In this document: one piece after another, positions 1-11,699 of the stretch
Layout: each line of letters opens with the position of its first letter
Position numbering within the stretch: the stretch's first letter is position 1
Assembly (NCBI RefSeq): GCF_013368755.1
Contig: NC_049563.1
Span: 1,550,001-1,614,000, forward strand
DNA from: Talaromyces rugulosus
Taxonomy: Eukaryota > Ascomycota > Eurotiomycetes > Eurotiales > Trichocomaceae
Direction: 5' to 3'
Length of the DNA stretch: 64,000 bases
Program-made: the position numbers and the translations under genes
The notes under the pieces: model-generated
What the model was told of the DNA's origin: nothing
The model's database searches: none
What the model saw: the letters and a program-made list of their open reading frames with translations, nothing else

Positions 1-64
1 GTTCTCCGCAGTGAGGACATGTTGTCGTTTGTGGTAATGAAGCGGTGATCAGCGAGTTCGTCAT
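1..64 (-). CDS. possible 5' end of a gene leaving the window
   Basis: On the minus strand an ATG at 64-62 opens a frame that stays open to the left edge (21 codons) and ends in a Cys-x2-Cys-like stretch (TCPHCGE). The DNA to the right of it (65 to about 860) looks like a leader or promoter, with T-rich and GT-rich tracts and no good ORF. This would fit the start of a gene whose body lies outside the window. The piece is too short to name a family, and it may be chance. Confidence 0.25.
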   Translation of the reverse strand, partial: MTNSLITASLPQTTTCPHCGE

Positions 65-1063
65 GGGCGAGGAAAAGTCGTGACAGTCGTTGGAGCCGAC
101 TAGTCTCGTTCTTGTTGATGGTGGTGTTGTTATTGTTGTTATTGTTTTTGGTGGTGGTGTTCTTGGTATTTGCTGCCTCTGCGATTCTGCGACGGTGACG
201 GTGGCGGACGATGACATTGCATTGCTGTTGTTTAAACAACAGCTCAGCAGCAACGTTGGTGCGGTCAGCTGGTTCGTTCGGGCCAAAACGAGGGGTTCGA
301 GGTTATTTATTGGTAGGTAAACACGAGGAGGTCAAGTGACCGAGGCAGGCGGCGTCAGCAGGGGGGGGGGCATGCGCGAGTTAGTTGAGTTGAGACGAGA
401 GTCGAGATTTGTCGAGATAGAGACAGAGGAACAGACTTGGTGGAGAGAAAAAGACAGCGGAGAGTGACAGTTGTTGTAAAGCAAAGCTGTAACAGAAGAT
501 GATGCAACGCCAAGTCACGTCCGAAACAGGGGGCTGCCGGCTGTGATTGGCCGTGTGCAGAGTTACTGTTACAGCAGATTTGCTTCGGGTTTTTGAATTA
601 ATATTTGCTGCTTGTTTTTTTTACTCGAGGATAGCTGCTGCTTATATTTAATATTGTATCGTTGTTCATTGTAGTAGTAGTCATTCTCATGTATGTCCCG
701 GAATGTATGCGGATACGCTGCAAGGGGTCTGCATACCGTAGGTCTGCTTTAATTTGTATCCTGCCACACGTGTATTATTCTCTAAGAAAAGTATTTTTGT
801 CCAGGGAAAGAAAGAAAAGAGCAGAGTAAAAAGAGAAAAAGTGCGCAAAAACGTGAACTCACATCACGGTCATATATCATGAACATACATACCCGTCAAC
901 ATCAACATCAACACCAACAATGACTCCGTTCTATACAGATAACGTATCCCTTGGCTCATCTTGCTGCTATTGCAGGAGCCCCTCATCGACAAGACCCCTC
1001 CTTGCCGAGTACATCCAGTCCCTCGAGTCCTGAGGCTGAGACGACAGCCATACATATATGATT
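65..1063. other. noncoding stretch
   Basis: I see no convincing gene. The left part could be the upstream region of the partial gene at the left edge. The right part holds the 3' flank of the MFS transporter. There is a G8 run near 361 and pyrimidine-rich DNA around 610-660. Confidence 0.5.
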
Positions 1064-2904
1064 TCACCCTTCAACCCTAGAATCCAACCCTGAACCCAAC
1101 CCCAAACCCCCAGCCACAACCCTCCACGCCCTCCAAACCAACTGCCCAACCTTGTCATCCGTCGACACCAGTAAAACCGCAGTCCCGCCACTCATCGCCG
1201 CCAGCACGAGATTCATCACCTCCCAGCCCACCGTCTCAACAAGGGCGCCTGCAAGAATCGGTCCAGCCAGAGTGCCGCACGCCCACGCCGAGCTGTGCAA
1301 GCCGTAGGCCTGCCCACTAGCTCCAGCGTCGCCAAAGGTGCCCGGAAACTCGCGCTCTTGCCGCTCGATGGGTTCGCTGAGCTCGACCATGAGCGGGAGT
1401 AGCACGGCCGAGAAGGAAAAGCCGGTGGCGACGAGCAGCGCGATAAACACGATGCGCGACTGGAGAGAGTCGTCGGTGACGAAGCGGAATGAAATGAAGA
1501 TGGGCGTGAGTGAGGCGAATGAGATTGACGAGACGACGCGGGGGCCGTAGCGGTCGATTGCGTATCCTGTGTTAGACATTGTTAGAATTACTACAGCCGT
1601 ACTCTGTATAGCTGTAGAAGTAGAGCCACCCACCAACAATCGGGGATATAATGGCCGGGATGGTCAGGGCAAAAAAGGACATTCCAATCCCAAACGAGTC
1701 CCATCCAAAAGTCTTGATGACGAAGACCGGAATTGTCTAGACAGCCAGTACACTCAGCCACCACTCAATTGAATAAATAGATCATGCAACTTACACTTTC
1801 AAAAGAAGTCCAGAGAGCTCCGTCGACAATGCTCGCCAGCAGGACAATCAAGAGCTGTCCGGACATGGCCAGACGGACAATTGGCGGGATGGAGCTCGTC
1901 GAAACAACACGACCAGGAGAAGCCTGCTCCTCGTCCCCGGTGGTTGTTCGATAGCTCGGTTGTTGATCGGCCAACAGAGGATCTGTTTCGCCGTCAATCC
2001 GGTTTTTTGATGCCTTTTTGGACTGTGGCTCGATCATCAGACACCGGAATACGATATCGATGCCAATCATGGCCAAAGCCAATATAAAAACCGAGTCGTA
2101 GCCAGCCTGGTCCAGTCTGAGGATGTCAGCTAGATCTCTATATTTTAATGGTTCAATGTTTATACACTCACAGAATCCCTCCCAAAGCCGGCCCAGCCAT
2201 CGTGCCCACCGTCATCGACATGGAAACATACCCCATCGCCGACCCCAGCTGTTCTTTTTCGACCGTGTCAACCACGAGCGCGTTTCCGACAGTCCACATG
2301 GCCGCGTCGGCCACGCCCTGCAACATTCGCGCAACGATCATGGCCGTCGGCGTCCGCGCCATCCAGAACATCACCGTCGAGCCGGCGACGGCGACTAGGC
2401 CGATGACAAACGGCGGTTTTCGAGACGAGCCTCTGTCGGCAAAGTATCCGACCACGGCTAGGGGTTTAATTAGCAGTTGTTTCTTTCCTGCAGATTGATA
2501 TCCGGCTTACGCGAGCTGAGCAGGAGAGCGCCTCCAAACGTTGCAAGAAGAATCGAAAGCCATTTCTGGACTTGATTGGGTTAGTATGCTGTCAGATTGA
2601 AGATATCGTATGAACTTACGTTGGTCATCTGGCAAGTGAAGGCGGTCTCTGAGGATCGCTGGAATAAGAGGAATGACCTTGAAAGCGCTCAGTAAAAAGG
2701 CTCCTAGTGCATTTCATGCAACGATCCATACCATTCCGTATATAAAAACATCCTGTCACATCCATTCCGTTAGTGCAATTCATCGAGAAACAAAAGCTAA
2801 ACACATACAGCAAAAATTGCAATAGACACGACAATCACGATAAACGACTTGGACGAGCGAAAGTCGCTCCATGGCTGCTTCTGCTTCGCATTGTCCATCG
2901 TCAT
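1064..2904 (-). CDS. MFS transporter, DHA1/VMAT-like
   Basis: Predicted plasma- or vacuole-membrane drug/H+ antiporter-type carrier of the major facilitator superfamily. Reading right to left, the exons join to about 450-500 residues with roughly 12 hydrophobic segments. After the second segment comes the loop AVVGYFADRGSSRKP, which matches the MFS motif A pattern (GxxaDrxGrkp). Further on are LQGVADAAMWTVGNALVVD (motif B/C region) and a long hydrophilic central loop (near 1930-2040) before the second half. About seven short GT..AG introns are inferred, for example near 2808, 2594, 2510, 2165, 1790 and 1640. The start may be the ATG at 2904 or the one at 2898. Substrate cannot be told. Confidence in the fold is high and in exact splice sites moderate. 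Confidence 0.85.
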
Positions 2905-3993
2905 CTTGCCAAACGAAGCGAAGCACCGCGATGGACAGGGGGATAACAGCAATAAAAAAAATAATAAAAATAAAAATTAAAAAAACCCCAATTTATCATC
3001 TAAGTTGATAACCCCGCCACAAGCTCGATATCACCAATAGCAAGTCTCACCGCCCCCCCCCCGCGATTGACAGATTATTGACTGGCGATCCACCGATTTG
3101 TCGACACTAATGCGAGATACGTCCCATGCTAGACTCGACGTAGTTATGAGTTCCCTGCTTCGGACTTGTTGCATATAGACCGGGGCTGTGACTGATCTGC
3201 ACTGTGCATTGTTGGTAACCAATAATGTTAAGTATAAATTGGCTTTTCTCTCGATCGCCATCTTCTAATAATATCTTCTAATAATAATTCAATGTGTTTA
3301 TAAAAAAAAAAGATAAAAAATGAAAGATCGGAATTCTTTTCTTGTGCTTTACATACAACAACAACCCCCTTCACAGAAGCCTATAGCCAATAGATGCGTT
3401 GTAGATAAGGTCTTCTCAACTGAGATTCCCTCTTCTCCTGGCACAAACAAGCAAGAAAACTTTTAAATAAAACCGCGCTTTCAATGGGAACAAGAAAAAA
3501 GGAAAGAAAAAACAAGAAGAAAAAATTATAGGAAGAAAAGTGAAAAAAAAAGGAGATAAAATCGCACCAGGGAAGGGACCCAAACACAAGAGAGAGAAAA
3601 CAGAGAGAAAAAACACCGTGGTACCAGACAAGGTGGGAATGAGGAGAGAGACAGAGAGAGGGAAAAACAAATCGACATGATCTAGAGATAAAAGAATGCA
3701 CGAAGTTGCCCTGTGTCAAGACACCTCGGCGGGTTATCGTCGTGTTCTGATATTGCCGTGACAAGAGACATATAGAAGCGTCAAAAAAGAGGAAGAAAAA
3801 CAGGAAAAAAAAGTTTTGCGTGATGCAAATGTCATTTTGCGTAACCTCGTGTGGCTCGTATTCCAGTCATTCGAGGTACCGACATTGTGGCGGGGGGAGG
3901 AAATATTCGAGAAGCAGACATGCGCATGTCTCTTGTTCGCTGCATGGCCCAAATTATCAGAGTCATCCATCGCCCAAAGAGAGAAGACGCCAT
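2905..3993. other. intergenic, 3' flank of eIF4B and promoter of the MFS gene
   Basis: Purine/pyrimidine-biased DNA with A-runs (for example 3301-3310 and 3541-3551) and a C-run near 3053-3062. The open frames here are low-complexity and show no domain, so I call no gene. Confidence 0.5.
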
Positions 3994-5897
3994 CTAGGCA
4001 CCGCGACCGCGGCCCTTGTTGCGTTTGCCAGTCGAAACGGTGCTCCAGCCTTCTTCATCGGCCTCGGTTGCAGCGGCTGCAGCAGGCTCAGCCTTTCGCC
4101 AGCTACCACCAGTAGTAGTAGTAGCCGTAGCAGGCTTGCCGGCGGCCGGCTCGCTCGTCGCTTCTTTTGCGGCAGTCGGTTCTTCAGTGGCTTCCTTGTC
4201 CTCATCGTCTGCTGCGCCCTCATCCTCACCCTCACCAGCCCGTTGAAGGAGCTCGAAATTTGACTTCTTCGGGGCCTCGGGATCAGTATCTTTGGCGCCA
4301 TTCGCATCGCTGTCCTTCTCAGTCTTGGCCTTTTCCTTGGATTGGCGTTGCTTTTCTGCCTTCTCGGCCTTGGATTTCTCCTCGGCTTCCTTGCGAGCGC
4401 GATCACGTTTGTCGGCCACCTCTCGCTCTCGGGCGGCACTGTCAATGGGGCGAGCAGCACCAAATGGACTGGCCTTGGAGTCACCGGCGCCAGCAGCAGC
4501 GCCTGGGGCAGATTCCGACACAGTCCTCTTCTGCAGGTTCAGCTTCGGGCGGACAGCGGGCGCTGGGGCAGCCGCAGAAGTCACAGGAGTCGCAGTTGCT
4601 GCCACAGGTGAAGATGGAGCGCTAGGCTCTTTGGGTGTAGGAGGAGCATCAGGGCGCATTCGTGCTCGCCACTGGTTATCCAGGTCGGCTGCTGTGGGAG
4701 TCCGCTCTGGGCGTTCCGGTCGCTCTTGGAATTCGCGTCGGGGTGGTCGAGAACCGTCCTGGGACCGGCCTTCTCCCCATGCCGGAGAGCTTTTGCGGAA
4801 GCTAGAGCCCTCGATGTTGCGTGGTCGGCCGCCCTCACGCCCGGGTGCACCGGCCACAGGAGACAGTGGGCCCTTGCGCTCCCAGTTACTGAAATCGCGT
4901 GGCTTTCCATCGCTTTCGAATCGACGTCTCTCGCCGCGCGCACTGCCGGTCTCCGAAACGTTGTCGGGGAAGTCTCGTTGAGGGCGGTCGGTTCCACGGC
5001 GGGGCAAGTCTGGGAGGGGGCCTTTCCTGGACCAGTCGCTGAAGTCGCGAGACTGTTGAGAATCCTTGGCTAAAGAAGTAGTTAGTCGAGCTGCATGAAA
5101 GAATATTGCGCGAGTTGCGTTGGTCAAAACATACGTGGCTCTGCAATGCTAACACGGATGCCTCGGCCTTGGAGGGATGTGCCGGAGAAAGTAAGAGCCT
5201 TCTTCAGTCCTTCAACCGAGGCAAATTCGACGTAACCGAAGCCTTTGGGGGTGTGGTTCAACTTGTCCTCGACAATACGGACATTGGTCACTTCGCAATC
5301 GGCGAACAACTCGGAGACGTCGGTGGAGCTGGCGTCGAAGGAAAGGTTTCCGATATGGGCTGTGTATGGGGGTTCGGTTGGCAAGGGTAGGTCGATGCGA
5401 GAGGCGAATGAAGGGCGTTCGCGGTCTTCTAAAAGTTAGAAAAGATATGAACAAGAATCGGATGCTTTGCTTCTATATACCGTTGAATCCGTTTCCAAAT
5501 CCAGCGCTGGAGCTGACAACGCGACGATCTCCAAAGGCCGAAGTGCCACCACCGCCATAGGTCGAACGAGATTCCGAGGCTGGAGAAACGAAAAGTTAGT
5601 CAAGTCTTCATGTGCGACTGTGATGCTTTCTTGACGACGTCTGAAGTGGGAAAACAGAATCAAGGCACGGCACTTACTGGTCAAGGGCATGTCCTCCATC
5701 TCGTCGGCCCAAGAGCCAAAATCTGTCGCATGTGTTAGCCAGTCCCATAGTCGCTCGTCAAACAGCGAGAGAACGCACTCTCATCGGCCAAGAAGGTCCC
5801 GATGGACATCTTCTGAGCCTTTGGTTTAGGCGCTGCACACGCAAATTAGCCATTAATTAATCGACAAGACGAGACCACAGAAAGTCGACGAACCCAT
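3994..5897 (-). CDS. TIF3: translation initiation factor eIF4B (RRM protein)
   Basis: Likely the cytoplasmic cofactor that stimulates eIF4A/eIF4F during mRNA scanning. The start is ATG at 5897 with a first exon of only ATGG, then MAPKPKAQKMSIGTFLADE after the intron; this matches the N-terminal style of fungal eIF4B. Then come an acidic SWADEMEDMP segment, a linker, and an RRM (5384 to about 5130) with an RNP2-like HIGNLSF and an RNP1 KGFGYVEFA. The C-terminal half (from about 5075) carries repeated RDFSxWxRKGPLP motifs rich in Arg, Asp and Gly, a charged K/E/A region, and an end in GWSTVSTGKRNKGRGRGA. Repeats plus RRM in this order are diagnostic. There are five or six introns. It is the only gene at 4-6 kb and reads left toward the MFS gene. 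Confidence 0.9.
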
Positions 5898-6896
5898 GAT
5901 TGCAATTGGTGAGAAGAATTGGAAAAGCGCGCCGTGGGCTGTGCGCGTCTCTTCCTTTTTGGTTTTTTGTTTTTTTTGTTTTTTTTTTTTTTTTTCAGGT
6001 CCGGAGATTCGCTAAGGTGGGAAAATTTGCTGGACAAAAAAAAAGCGGCAGGCGAAGGTCCAGCACACAAGGACCGCTACTTCTCAGTCGAAGAGCCGAA
6101 GAAGTCGAAGGATAGAAACAGGCGACTGTTTCGATGACCGAGGTGGAGAGTGGTGGGTTGGGCAGTGGTGGTGGTGGGAGGAGGAAGAACCGACTTCTCG
6201 GTGGTAGAGGGGAAGTCGACGATAATTTTTGACTTCTTTAGTCATGGCGGCCAGAAAATTCAGGCGCCGACACAGCGCGCTTAGTGCGCCGCCCGCTTCT
6301 GCCTTCGCACTACTACTACTATTATTATTGTCTAGTTAAGTGCTCCGGATAATAATTACTCTTATTATTGATATTATTCTTCACCCTGTTCTCTACTTTG
6401 GTGATTGTATTTTCCTGCTGCTGACACTTTGTGGGATGCGCTGCGGCCTTTTTTTTCTTCTTCTCCAGAACTAGGCTGCAGCGCTAGTGAGTCTCGACTC
6501 GATTGATTCGTTCTGACCTTGCAGCCGACCTGTCACCGGTTCCTGTCTTCTAATATGTGGGCATTTGAGACTGTAACAATGAGTTCACAGCCGGCGCTCA
6601 TCAATAGTCTCCAGACGAGGATTGTTTGAATGTGGACCAAGAGATCACGTGACATATACAAACAGATCAAACTTGCCAAGAGTTTGTATACGAATATATA
6701 CTTCCACCCCCTCCAGTGGTGAATAGACCCAGTCTTGATAACTCCACGACTTGGGACGTAGACATACTCGATCAAACACACGATCGAGGAATGATAGGAC
6801 AAAAAACAAAAAACAAGCAAAGCAAATTACAACCCTCCTTGCACTGACTAGTGCTACGCTTGCCATAGCCCTTGGCAATCGGACTAACCTGTCCCT
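5898..6896. other. intergenic, eIF4B promoter/leader
   Basis: Holds T-runs (5954-5997), a GC-rich patch with GCGCGC/GTGCGC near 6270-6290, and CTACTACTACTATTATTATTG near 6310. No coding signal was found. The T-rich block directly upstream of eIF4B is the sort of pyrimidine tract common in strong fungal promoters. Confidence 0.5.
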
Positions 6897-7619
6897 CTAT
6901 TCAACAGGCTGCAGACCAATACCATGAGTTGGAGGATCACGTTTGGACTGGACAATCTGAATGGCGCTAGCATCGATGTATCCAAGGTCAACAAGTCGAC
7001 GAACATACTCCATTGTCCATTCCTGGCACCTTTTGTTGGTTGTCTAGGCATGTCTTTGCATAAGCAATCATGCGACGAAATAAAATCTCAACTTTGACTT
7101 ACATCGTTAACAGGAGCCAGAAAATTTTGGCTCCTTCTTGGTGGGGGAATTTGACTAGCTACGAGTTCTATGGCGCCCTTTGGGGTGTAATAATCGCCGG
7201 CCTTGATATTTCCGTCGTCCGCAAGGTATTGGGAGTCAATTTGCCCAATCAGATAAGCAGTATGCGGCTGCTGGGTCAGATCTACTGAATATTTTCTCTT
7301 AAATTCAAGTCGATAACCAGCCATGGGGGCACCAATAACGTGAATACGCGTTCCCAAATTCTCATTGGGATCAGAGAGAACGAAAATTGCGAAATGTGCA
7401 CGCTGGTTCGACTGACGGCGGTATGTAATAAGAGATACACTTCGAAGCGCCATCGGATAGATAGTCACGGAAACTTGGGGCTTCGCTGAAGAATCGGGCT
7501 AGAAACGAAACAATGCAGATATATTATTCCTTGAGGGAGAATAATGAAGTCGATGAGAAAACTATATGTAACGTTTGTATAGACGAGCGCCAAGGCAGCA
7601 GTTTTCCTTGCCTCACCAT
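6897..7619 (-). CDS. small unknown fungal protein (about 180 aa)
   Basis: Three exons join cleanly. A start ATG at 7619 is directly followed by a GTGAGG donor. The main exon (about 7502-7105) reads PDSSAKPQVSVTIYPMALR and continues. A final exon begins TTNKRCQEWTMEYVRRL and ends GIGLQPVE at a TAG at 6897. The order (a FAIFV-like strand, GTRIHVIGAP, then a CQEWTxEyv..L block) reminds me of small fungal proteins of the DUF6914 kind, but that is from memory only. No signal peptide or membrane segment is visible. If the ATG-only first exon is wrong, translation could begin at the Met near 7468. Function unknown. Confidence 0.6.
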
Positions 7620-8261
7620 GTACTAGCCAATAATATCTATTAATTTACCAGGCTAGGCCAAATAGGGCCCCATAGTGGGGCTGTAGATTAGATCAGATTA
7701 GATTAGATCGCATCAGTACCTCCACTGACTTTCCTATTTTCTTTTCTTTTCCATCACCTAAATAAAATTTACCAAAGAAAAACGATCCTGCTAATATATT
7801 CTGGCCGTTTCTCTTCTCTTTAGTGGCAGCAGCTCTTGTCTCATCTCTGCTCCCAGCTGTAAAGCGTCTCTGCAATATGTATACCGACAACAAGATAGCC
7901 CTCCGCTTGATCATGCATTGCATATGCGAAAAATGTTAACTGGTGGAGGAGGGTGCAGAACATGGATATTTAATGTTGAGATATATATATATATTGATCT
8001 ATATAGTGAACACAATTAAAACCCGAATAAAACATTTGAATACCAGGAGCCAACCAAATCAAAAACCATAAAGAATCATACAATAATTCCCTGGTGCTAT
8101 CGATAGCAGAGGCCAGTGGCTATGGGGCTATGACATGTTTGCAATCGTCATTCCATTGTCATTGACAGTTTTTATTTTCATTTAATCAACTGGTGGAGCG
8201 TGGGTAGTAGAGGAAGTTATCTTACATTGCTAACATTGGAAAACTGCTCTGCTATAGTAGC
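7620..8261. other. intergenic
   Basis: AT-rich DNA with a GATTAGATTAGATC microrepeat near 7690-7708 and a short (AT)n at 7981-7994. No gene is supported. Confidence 0.45.
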
Positions 8262-9211
8262 TTATACGGCTCCTATCTGCATAATATATTCAGCAAAAAC
8301 TTTAAACTCGGTCGTATATGGGCCCAAAAATTTAGGTATCCAAACGTTGCGCCACTCTCCCTCAATTGTGGTCGTGTATAGAGCCTTGCAATACTCCCAG
8401 TAGTCGGGATACCAGCCAGCATGAGCCCAGTCAATCACCGCGAGGACGCGAGGGGGGCTTGTTGAAGAGATCATAATGTTACCCTGATGTAGGTCTCCAT
8501 GGGTCAACTTGATTGTTCCAGTGTCTGGTAAATATGGTCGATAAGGGTCTGAATATTTTTGTGAATCAGGTAGCCATCGTTGAGGCAGTGTAGAAAACCA
8601 GTCATTAAACTCTTTGATGCTCTTGAAAGGGCCTCCTGGTGGTATGTGTTCAAAGATGTAATCAAGTAAACATTTACGAGTCATTGATCCTATAGAACTT
8701 GTCAGTAAACAGTTGCCTATCTATCCATCAAGACGCACGCACCAATAAATGGATCTATAGGATCTTGTTCAACTTGCCGAATTGACGAAACAATATCGCG
8801 AAGCTCATGACAAATCGATTCTCTATCCAGCTCAATTAGATGATCCCAACGATTGTACAGCGATTCCCCCTGGATAAGCTCCATATAAATAAACACGTAG
8901 TCTCCGTCGACTTTCCAGCCATACACTTCCGGTATAGGAACCTTATCAGCAAGAATTTTCCGAAGCATACGCATGGATATAGCCTCTTCAACCACCACAC
9001 GACAACCAAACTTCACGATGAGATTGAGATCGTCAAATTTGACGGGTGTGGGTCGATGTTTAGAGAAGTCTTTTGAACGAGCGGCAACCTCTGCTGGGCT
9101 AGGCAGGGGTTTTCCTGGATGAGTTTTGAAAAAGGAGGAGTCGAGGAAGTTCATCTCTTTTGTCTTTGCATCGGGGAGCGATGATGTTTTAGCTTGGGGT
9201 ATATTTGCCAT
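8262..9211 (-). CDS. APH-family (aminoglycoside phosphotransferase-like) kinase
   Basis: Protein-kinase-like fold of the APH/choline-kinase group, which is expanded in filamentous fungi, usually with unknown small-molecule or no known substrate. Two exons: 9211 to about 8743, and about 8690 to 8262, joined at FIG|SMTRK. The N-lobe shows VVVEEAISMRMLRK (the Glu region) and the hinge YVFIYMELIQGESLYNRW. The C-lobe shows the catalytic loop THGDLHQGNIM (Asp and Asn present) and the metal-binding VIDWAHAGWYP (DFG equivalent). All key residues are there, so the protein is probably active. ATG at 9211 is chosen because it is the first in frame. About 300 residues, normal for the family. It sits at the left of an accessory stretch with relics to its right. 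Confidence 0.85.
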
Positions 9212-9672
9212 TTTCAATAAGAAGCTGCACCTCGTTGTTGACGTTGTGACGAGGATAAATAAGAAGTATGTGAAAGAGGTGGTGGCATTATCTCCCTCCT
9301 TCTAGGCTGACCGCCTGCCTCTTCGGGGCCAGCCAACCATCTGAGACACTTTAATCGCGATTTCTTAAAGAGATATATTTTTAATTATTAGGAAAGAGGT
9401 TGTGGGCTGGTGAGAGAAAATGTCGAGAAGCAAGTTACAGATTGTCAGTGTCGTCGTGTGGATCGCGGCAAAGTTTAGGGCCATGATTATAATGCGCCGA
9501 CTGATGCGCTCGAGGGAGACGACTGGGTATTTTTTTTAAAGTGCAAATGAGCTGCAGACTTTTTGATAAATATAGTGTAGAATGTCTTTTCCTAGGCTTC
9601 GAAGTTTAATATATATAGGCAGCCAACGCTCGTATATTTCGGGCCCTAAGTGAGGGCCGCTAACATTCAGCT
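9212..9672. other. intergenic
   Basis: Shared upstream DNA of the APH-like gene (minus) and the P450 relic (plus). It contains TTAATATATATAG (a TATA-like element) near 9607, about 65 bases before the relic's first ATG. No gene seen. Confidence 0.4.
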
Positions 9673-10020
9673 ATGTCGTTTGTTCTCAGCGATATCCGTC
9701 GTCCTTTCCCCTTTGCATTTATCGTTGTCATTATCGTCGCCATGTCTTCGTCTGCCTTTTCCTCATTTTATAGCGATTCAAGTTTCCTTATATTGGCCGG
9801 TCTTGTTACTTTGGCCTACTTTGGCGCTCGCAGAATGTTTGGCCACGATCCTCGCGAACCGCCGTTGGCGCCTTAGTCGATCCTTATTGTTGGCCACATG
9901 GTCGGACTCTCTAGGAGTAGTTTTAATTACTATGTTGAACTCAGGTGTGTCATTTTCCCTGTATAAATGATGATGATGATAATGATGATATGTACTGAAT
10001 CCTCTTTTAGCTATGATGGA
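9673..10020 (+). pseudogene. N-terminal fragment of a cytochrome P450 gene
   Basis: A 67-codon frame has an N-terminal membrane segment (LILAGLVTLAYFG), then basic residues and REPPLAP, followed by a TAG stop at 9874-9876. Beyond the stop the same frame goes on as SILIVGHMVGLSRSSFNYY and reaches a GTGTGT donor with a TTTTAG acceptor at about 10010. Anchor, proline-rich hinge and an 'iPxvGHmvglsrxxfnYY' block are the N-terminus of many fungal P450s. After the putative intron the P450 similarity stops: there is no helix I, ExxR or heme loop. So this is a truncated relic with an internal stop. The TATA-like upstream region is intact, so it could still be transcribed. Confidence 0.6.
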
Positions 10021-10069
10021 ATCGGAATTACAAGCTCGCAAATGGCTGGCAGAAGCGGCTCTTCTTTCA

Positions 10070-10666
10070 GTCTCACACCGGGGAACCAAGAAGCTCTGGA
10101 GGAGCAGCTGCGTGTCGCCAAGTCTCAGGCCACTCCAAAACGTTCCGCCACTCTTGCTTCTGCTGTGCGGTCCAGCGTTGCGTCTAAACGATCCAGGGTT
10201 GCAAGCGATACGTCTGATTCTTCTGCGGCCTCTGTATCCGCTCAGCGCTCGCGTGCCCGCTCTGGTGTCCCCAAGTACATTGACGACGCAGCTGCTCCTC
10301 CAGTGCTTTGATCCGTTCAGCTTCAGTGAGTCCATAGATTGGCCCAAGACCAGCAGATCGCACAGGCGGACGCGAAGGAGTCCGATGGGACAATGCCATC
10401 CCCATTGGACCTAGAATGCCTCGCGCAAAAACGGGGTTGGCCGTCCGTTGGTTACGGTTACCTGGGTCTCTTGCAGCAGAACGAGCAGGGCAACAGCATG
10501 GCCCTCTCTCTCCCCGCGCCCCTTTCCTGGCAATGGATCGTTCTGTTGGCACCGCTCCCCTCGAGAATCACGGCCTCACTCCTGCACGTCCGGCAGACCG
10601 GCCAACCTGATCTAGTTGAGGGAAGCTGGACGAGTAATGTACTAGCTGCGTATACTCCCCCGACAT
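10070..10666 (-). pseudogene. disrupted gene of unknown family with an inverted piece
   Basis: On the minus strand, ATG at 10666 opens MSGEYTQLVHYSSSFPQLDQ, which meets an in-frame TGA near 10570 (CGA to TGA would restore it). The frame then stays open, with an optional intron GTAACC..TTCTAG near 10440-10390, to GLGPIYGLTEAERIKALEEQLR at about 10287. There the coding sense jumps to the plus strand: the interior of the inverted repeat reads on as VAKSQATPKRSATLASAVRS in the opposite direction. The product was probably Ser/Ala/Arg-rich with a short coiled coil. I do not recognise the family. That it was once a gene is an inference from the frames. Confidence 0.4.
10091..10308. repeat. 23-bp inverted repeat around a 172-bp core
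   Basis: The arm 10091-10113 and the arm 10286-10308 are reverse complements in 22 of 23 positions; the longest identical block is CTGGAGGAGCAGCTGCGT. The core is 10114-10285. Both arms encode ALEEQLR when read outward-in on their own strands. The structure fits a small inversion or a foldback duplication. No transposase or target-site duplication is visible. Confidence 0.75.
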
Positions 10667-10847
10667 GACGGCTAGTGAATTTCTGCGTCGTTGGCGTCAG
10701 AAAGGTGAAGAGGTGGACCAAAAATAGGGAGGTCCTCCCTGATGGGCCAAGTCTAGGAAAAGCTTCTGCAGTCTGCAAACGACCCGGCAGCTCATAAACG
10801 AATCGTTGTCTTTGTCGCTCGTTCATCTAGTGGAGACCGTCAGGGAA

Positions 10848-11619
10848 AGCGATCGAATGGAGCATTGAGGGGACGAAACACACATATGAGAACCAATGCG
10901 GCCCAATCGAGTCAGACTATCATTTCTTCACATTCGTGCACTCCTCGAACAAGGAATTCCGTCCTATAGAAGAAGTGAGCTCATATTTTGCTCAAGTACG
11001 TATGGAAGTGGAACGGCAAGATGGAAGTCTATTCATCGTAGCCAATGGTTGGGATGGGCTGACAACAGACCGAATGAGTTTCTTCTACTCCGTTCTCCCG
11101 CGGAGAGAATCACTTTTCGCGTTTACGCATCAGAAGCGATGAAAATGCCGCGGAGATTTTTCGACGCCAATGTCGGTCAAGTGTGCGATGTTTTCAGAGG
11201 AGAAACAGAGTTCGACGTTGACGTACACTCCTAAATTCAACGGCATTATTCATTTGATGTTTACCGCTATTTTCCTCGTCAAGACCGAACTGTCTGAGGC
11301 AAAGCAAGACTTGCAGCAGTTGAGTTTTCACTGGAACACGATACCCGAGACTCGAAATTTGTCAAAATATATCTGTAAACATTGCAAGTCGCCGTTTCCC
11401 ATCTCGTACCCCTTCAACAGGCATATGAACCACAAGCACAACGAGACTCTGGATATCAAAGCAGATCTCACGTGCCAATATTGTGTCTTGCAAGGAATGA
11501 TGAAAGAGAATAACGACGAAAATTATGATGAACTGGATATCATACAACAAATTATGAACGAGACCACTTCTCACATCGATAACGATGAAGTTCGGCAACA
11601 ACACCGCTCTCTAGCGTGA
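10848..11619 (+). pseudogene. degraded ORFs with a C2H2-like zinc finger
   Basis: One plus frame is open from about 10848 to 11139, meets a TGA at 11140-11142, and goes on in the same frame to 11619. The last 149 codons (ATG at 11170) hold CKHCKSPF....FNRHMNHKH, spacing C-x2-C-x12-H-x4-H, followed by another CQYC pair and an acidic tail. A second plus frame (10896-11234) also reads protein-like and overlaps the first, which suggests a frameshift as well as the stop. I do not recognise the family. It may be a relic of a zinc-finger gene; a real short gene from 11170 is the alternative. Confidence 0.35.
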
Positions 11620-11699
11620 TAATCTGGAGGCTGCTATGAGATATTTGAATGCCATAGAAGAGTGAGGGTCTTGCTGAAAATTAGACAGTCGATTTTGTT

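Noticed and set aside
280..310. tRNA-like B box (GGGTTCGAGG)
   Set aside because: No matching A box or cloverleaf around it.
3381..3764. Minus-strand frame rich in Phe, Ser and Leu
   Set aside because: It is only the reverse of A/G-rich 3' flank DNA and shows no domain or introns.
4292..4981. 229-codon plus frame opposite eIF4B
   Set aside because: Antisense shadow of the charged eIF4B C-terminus.
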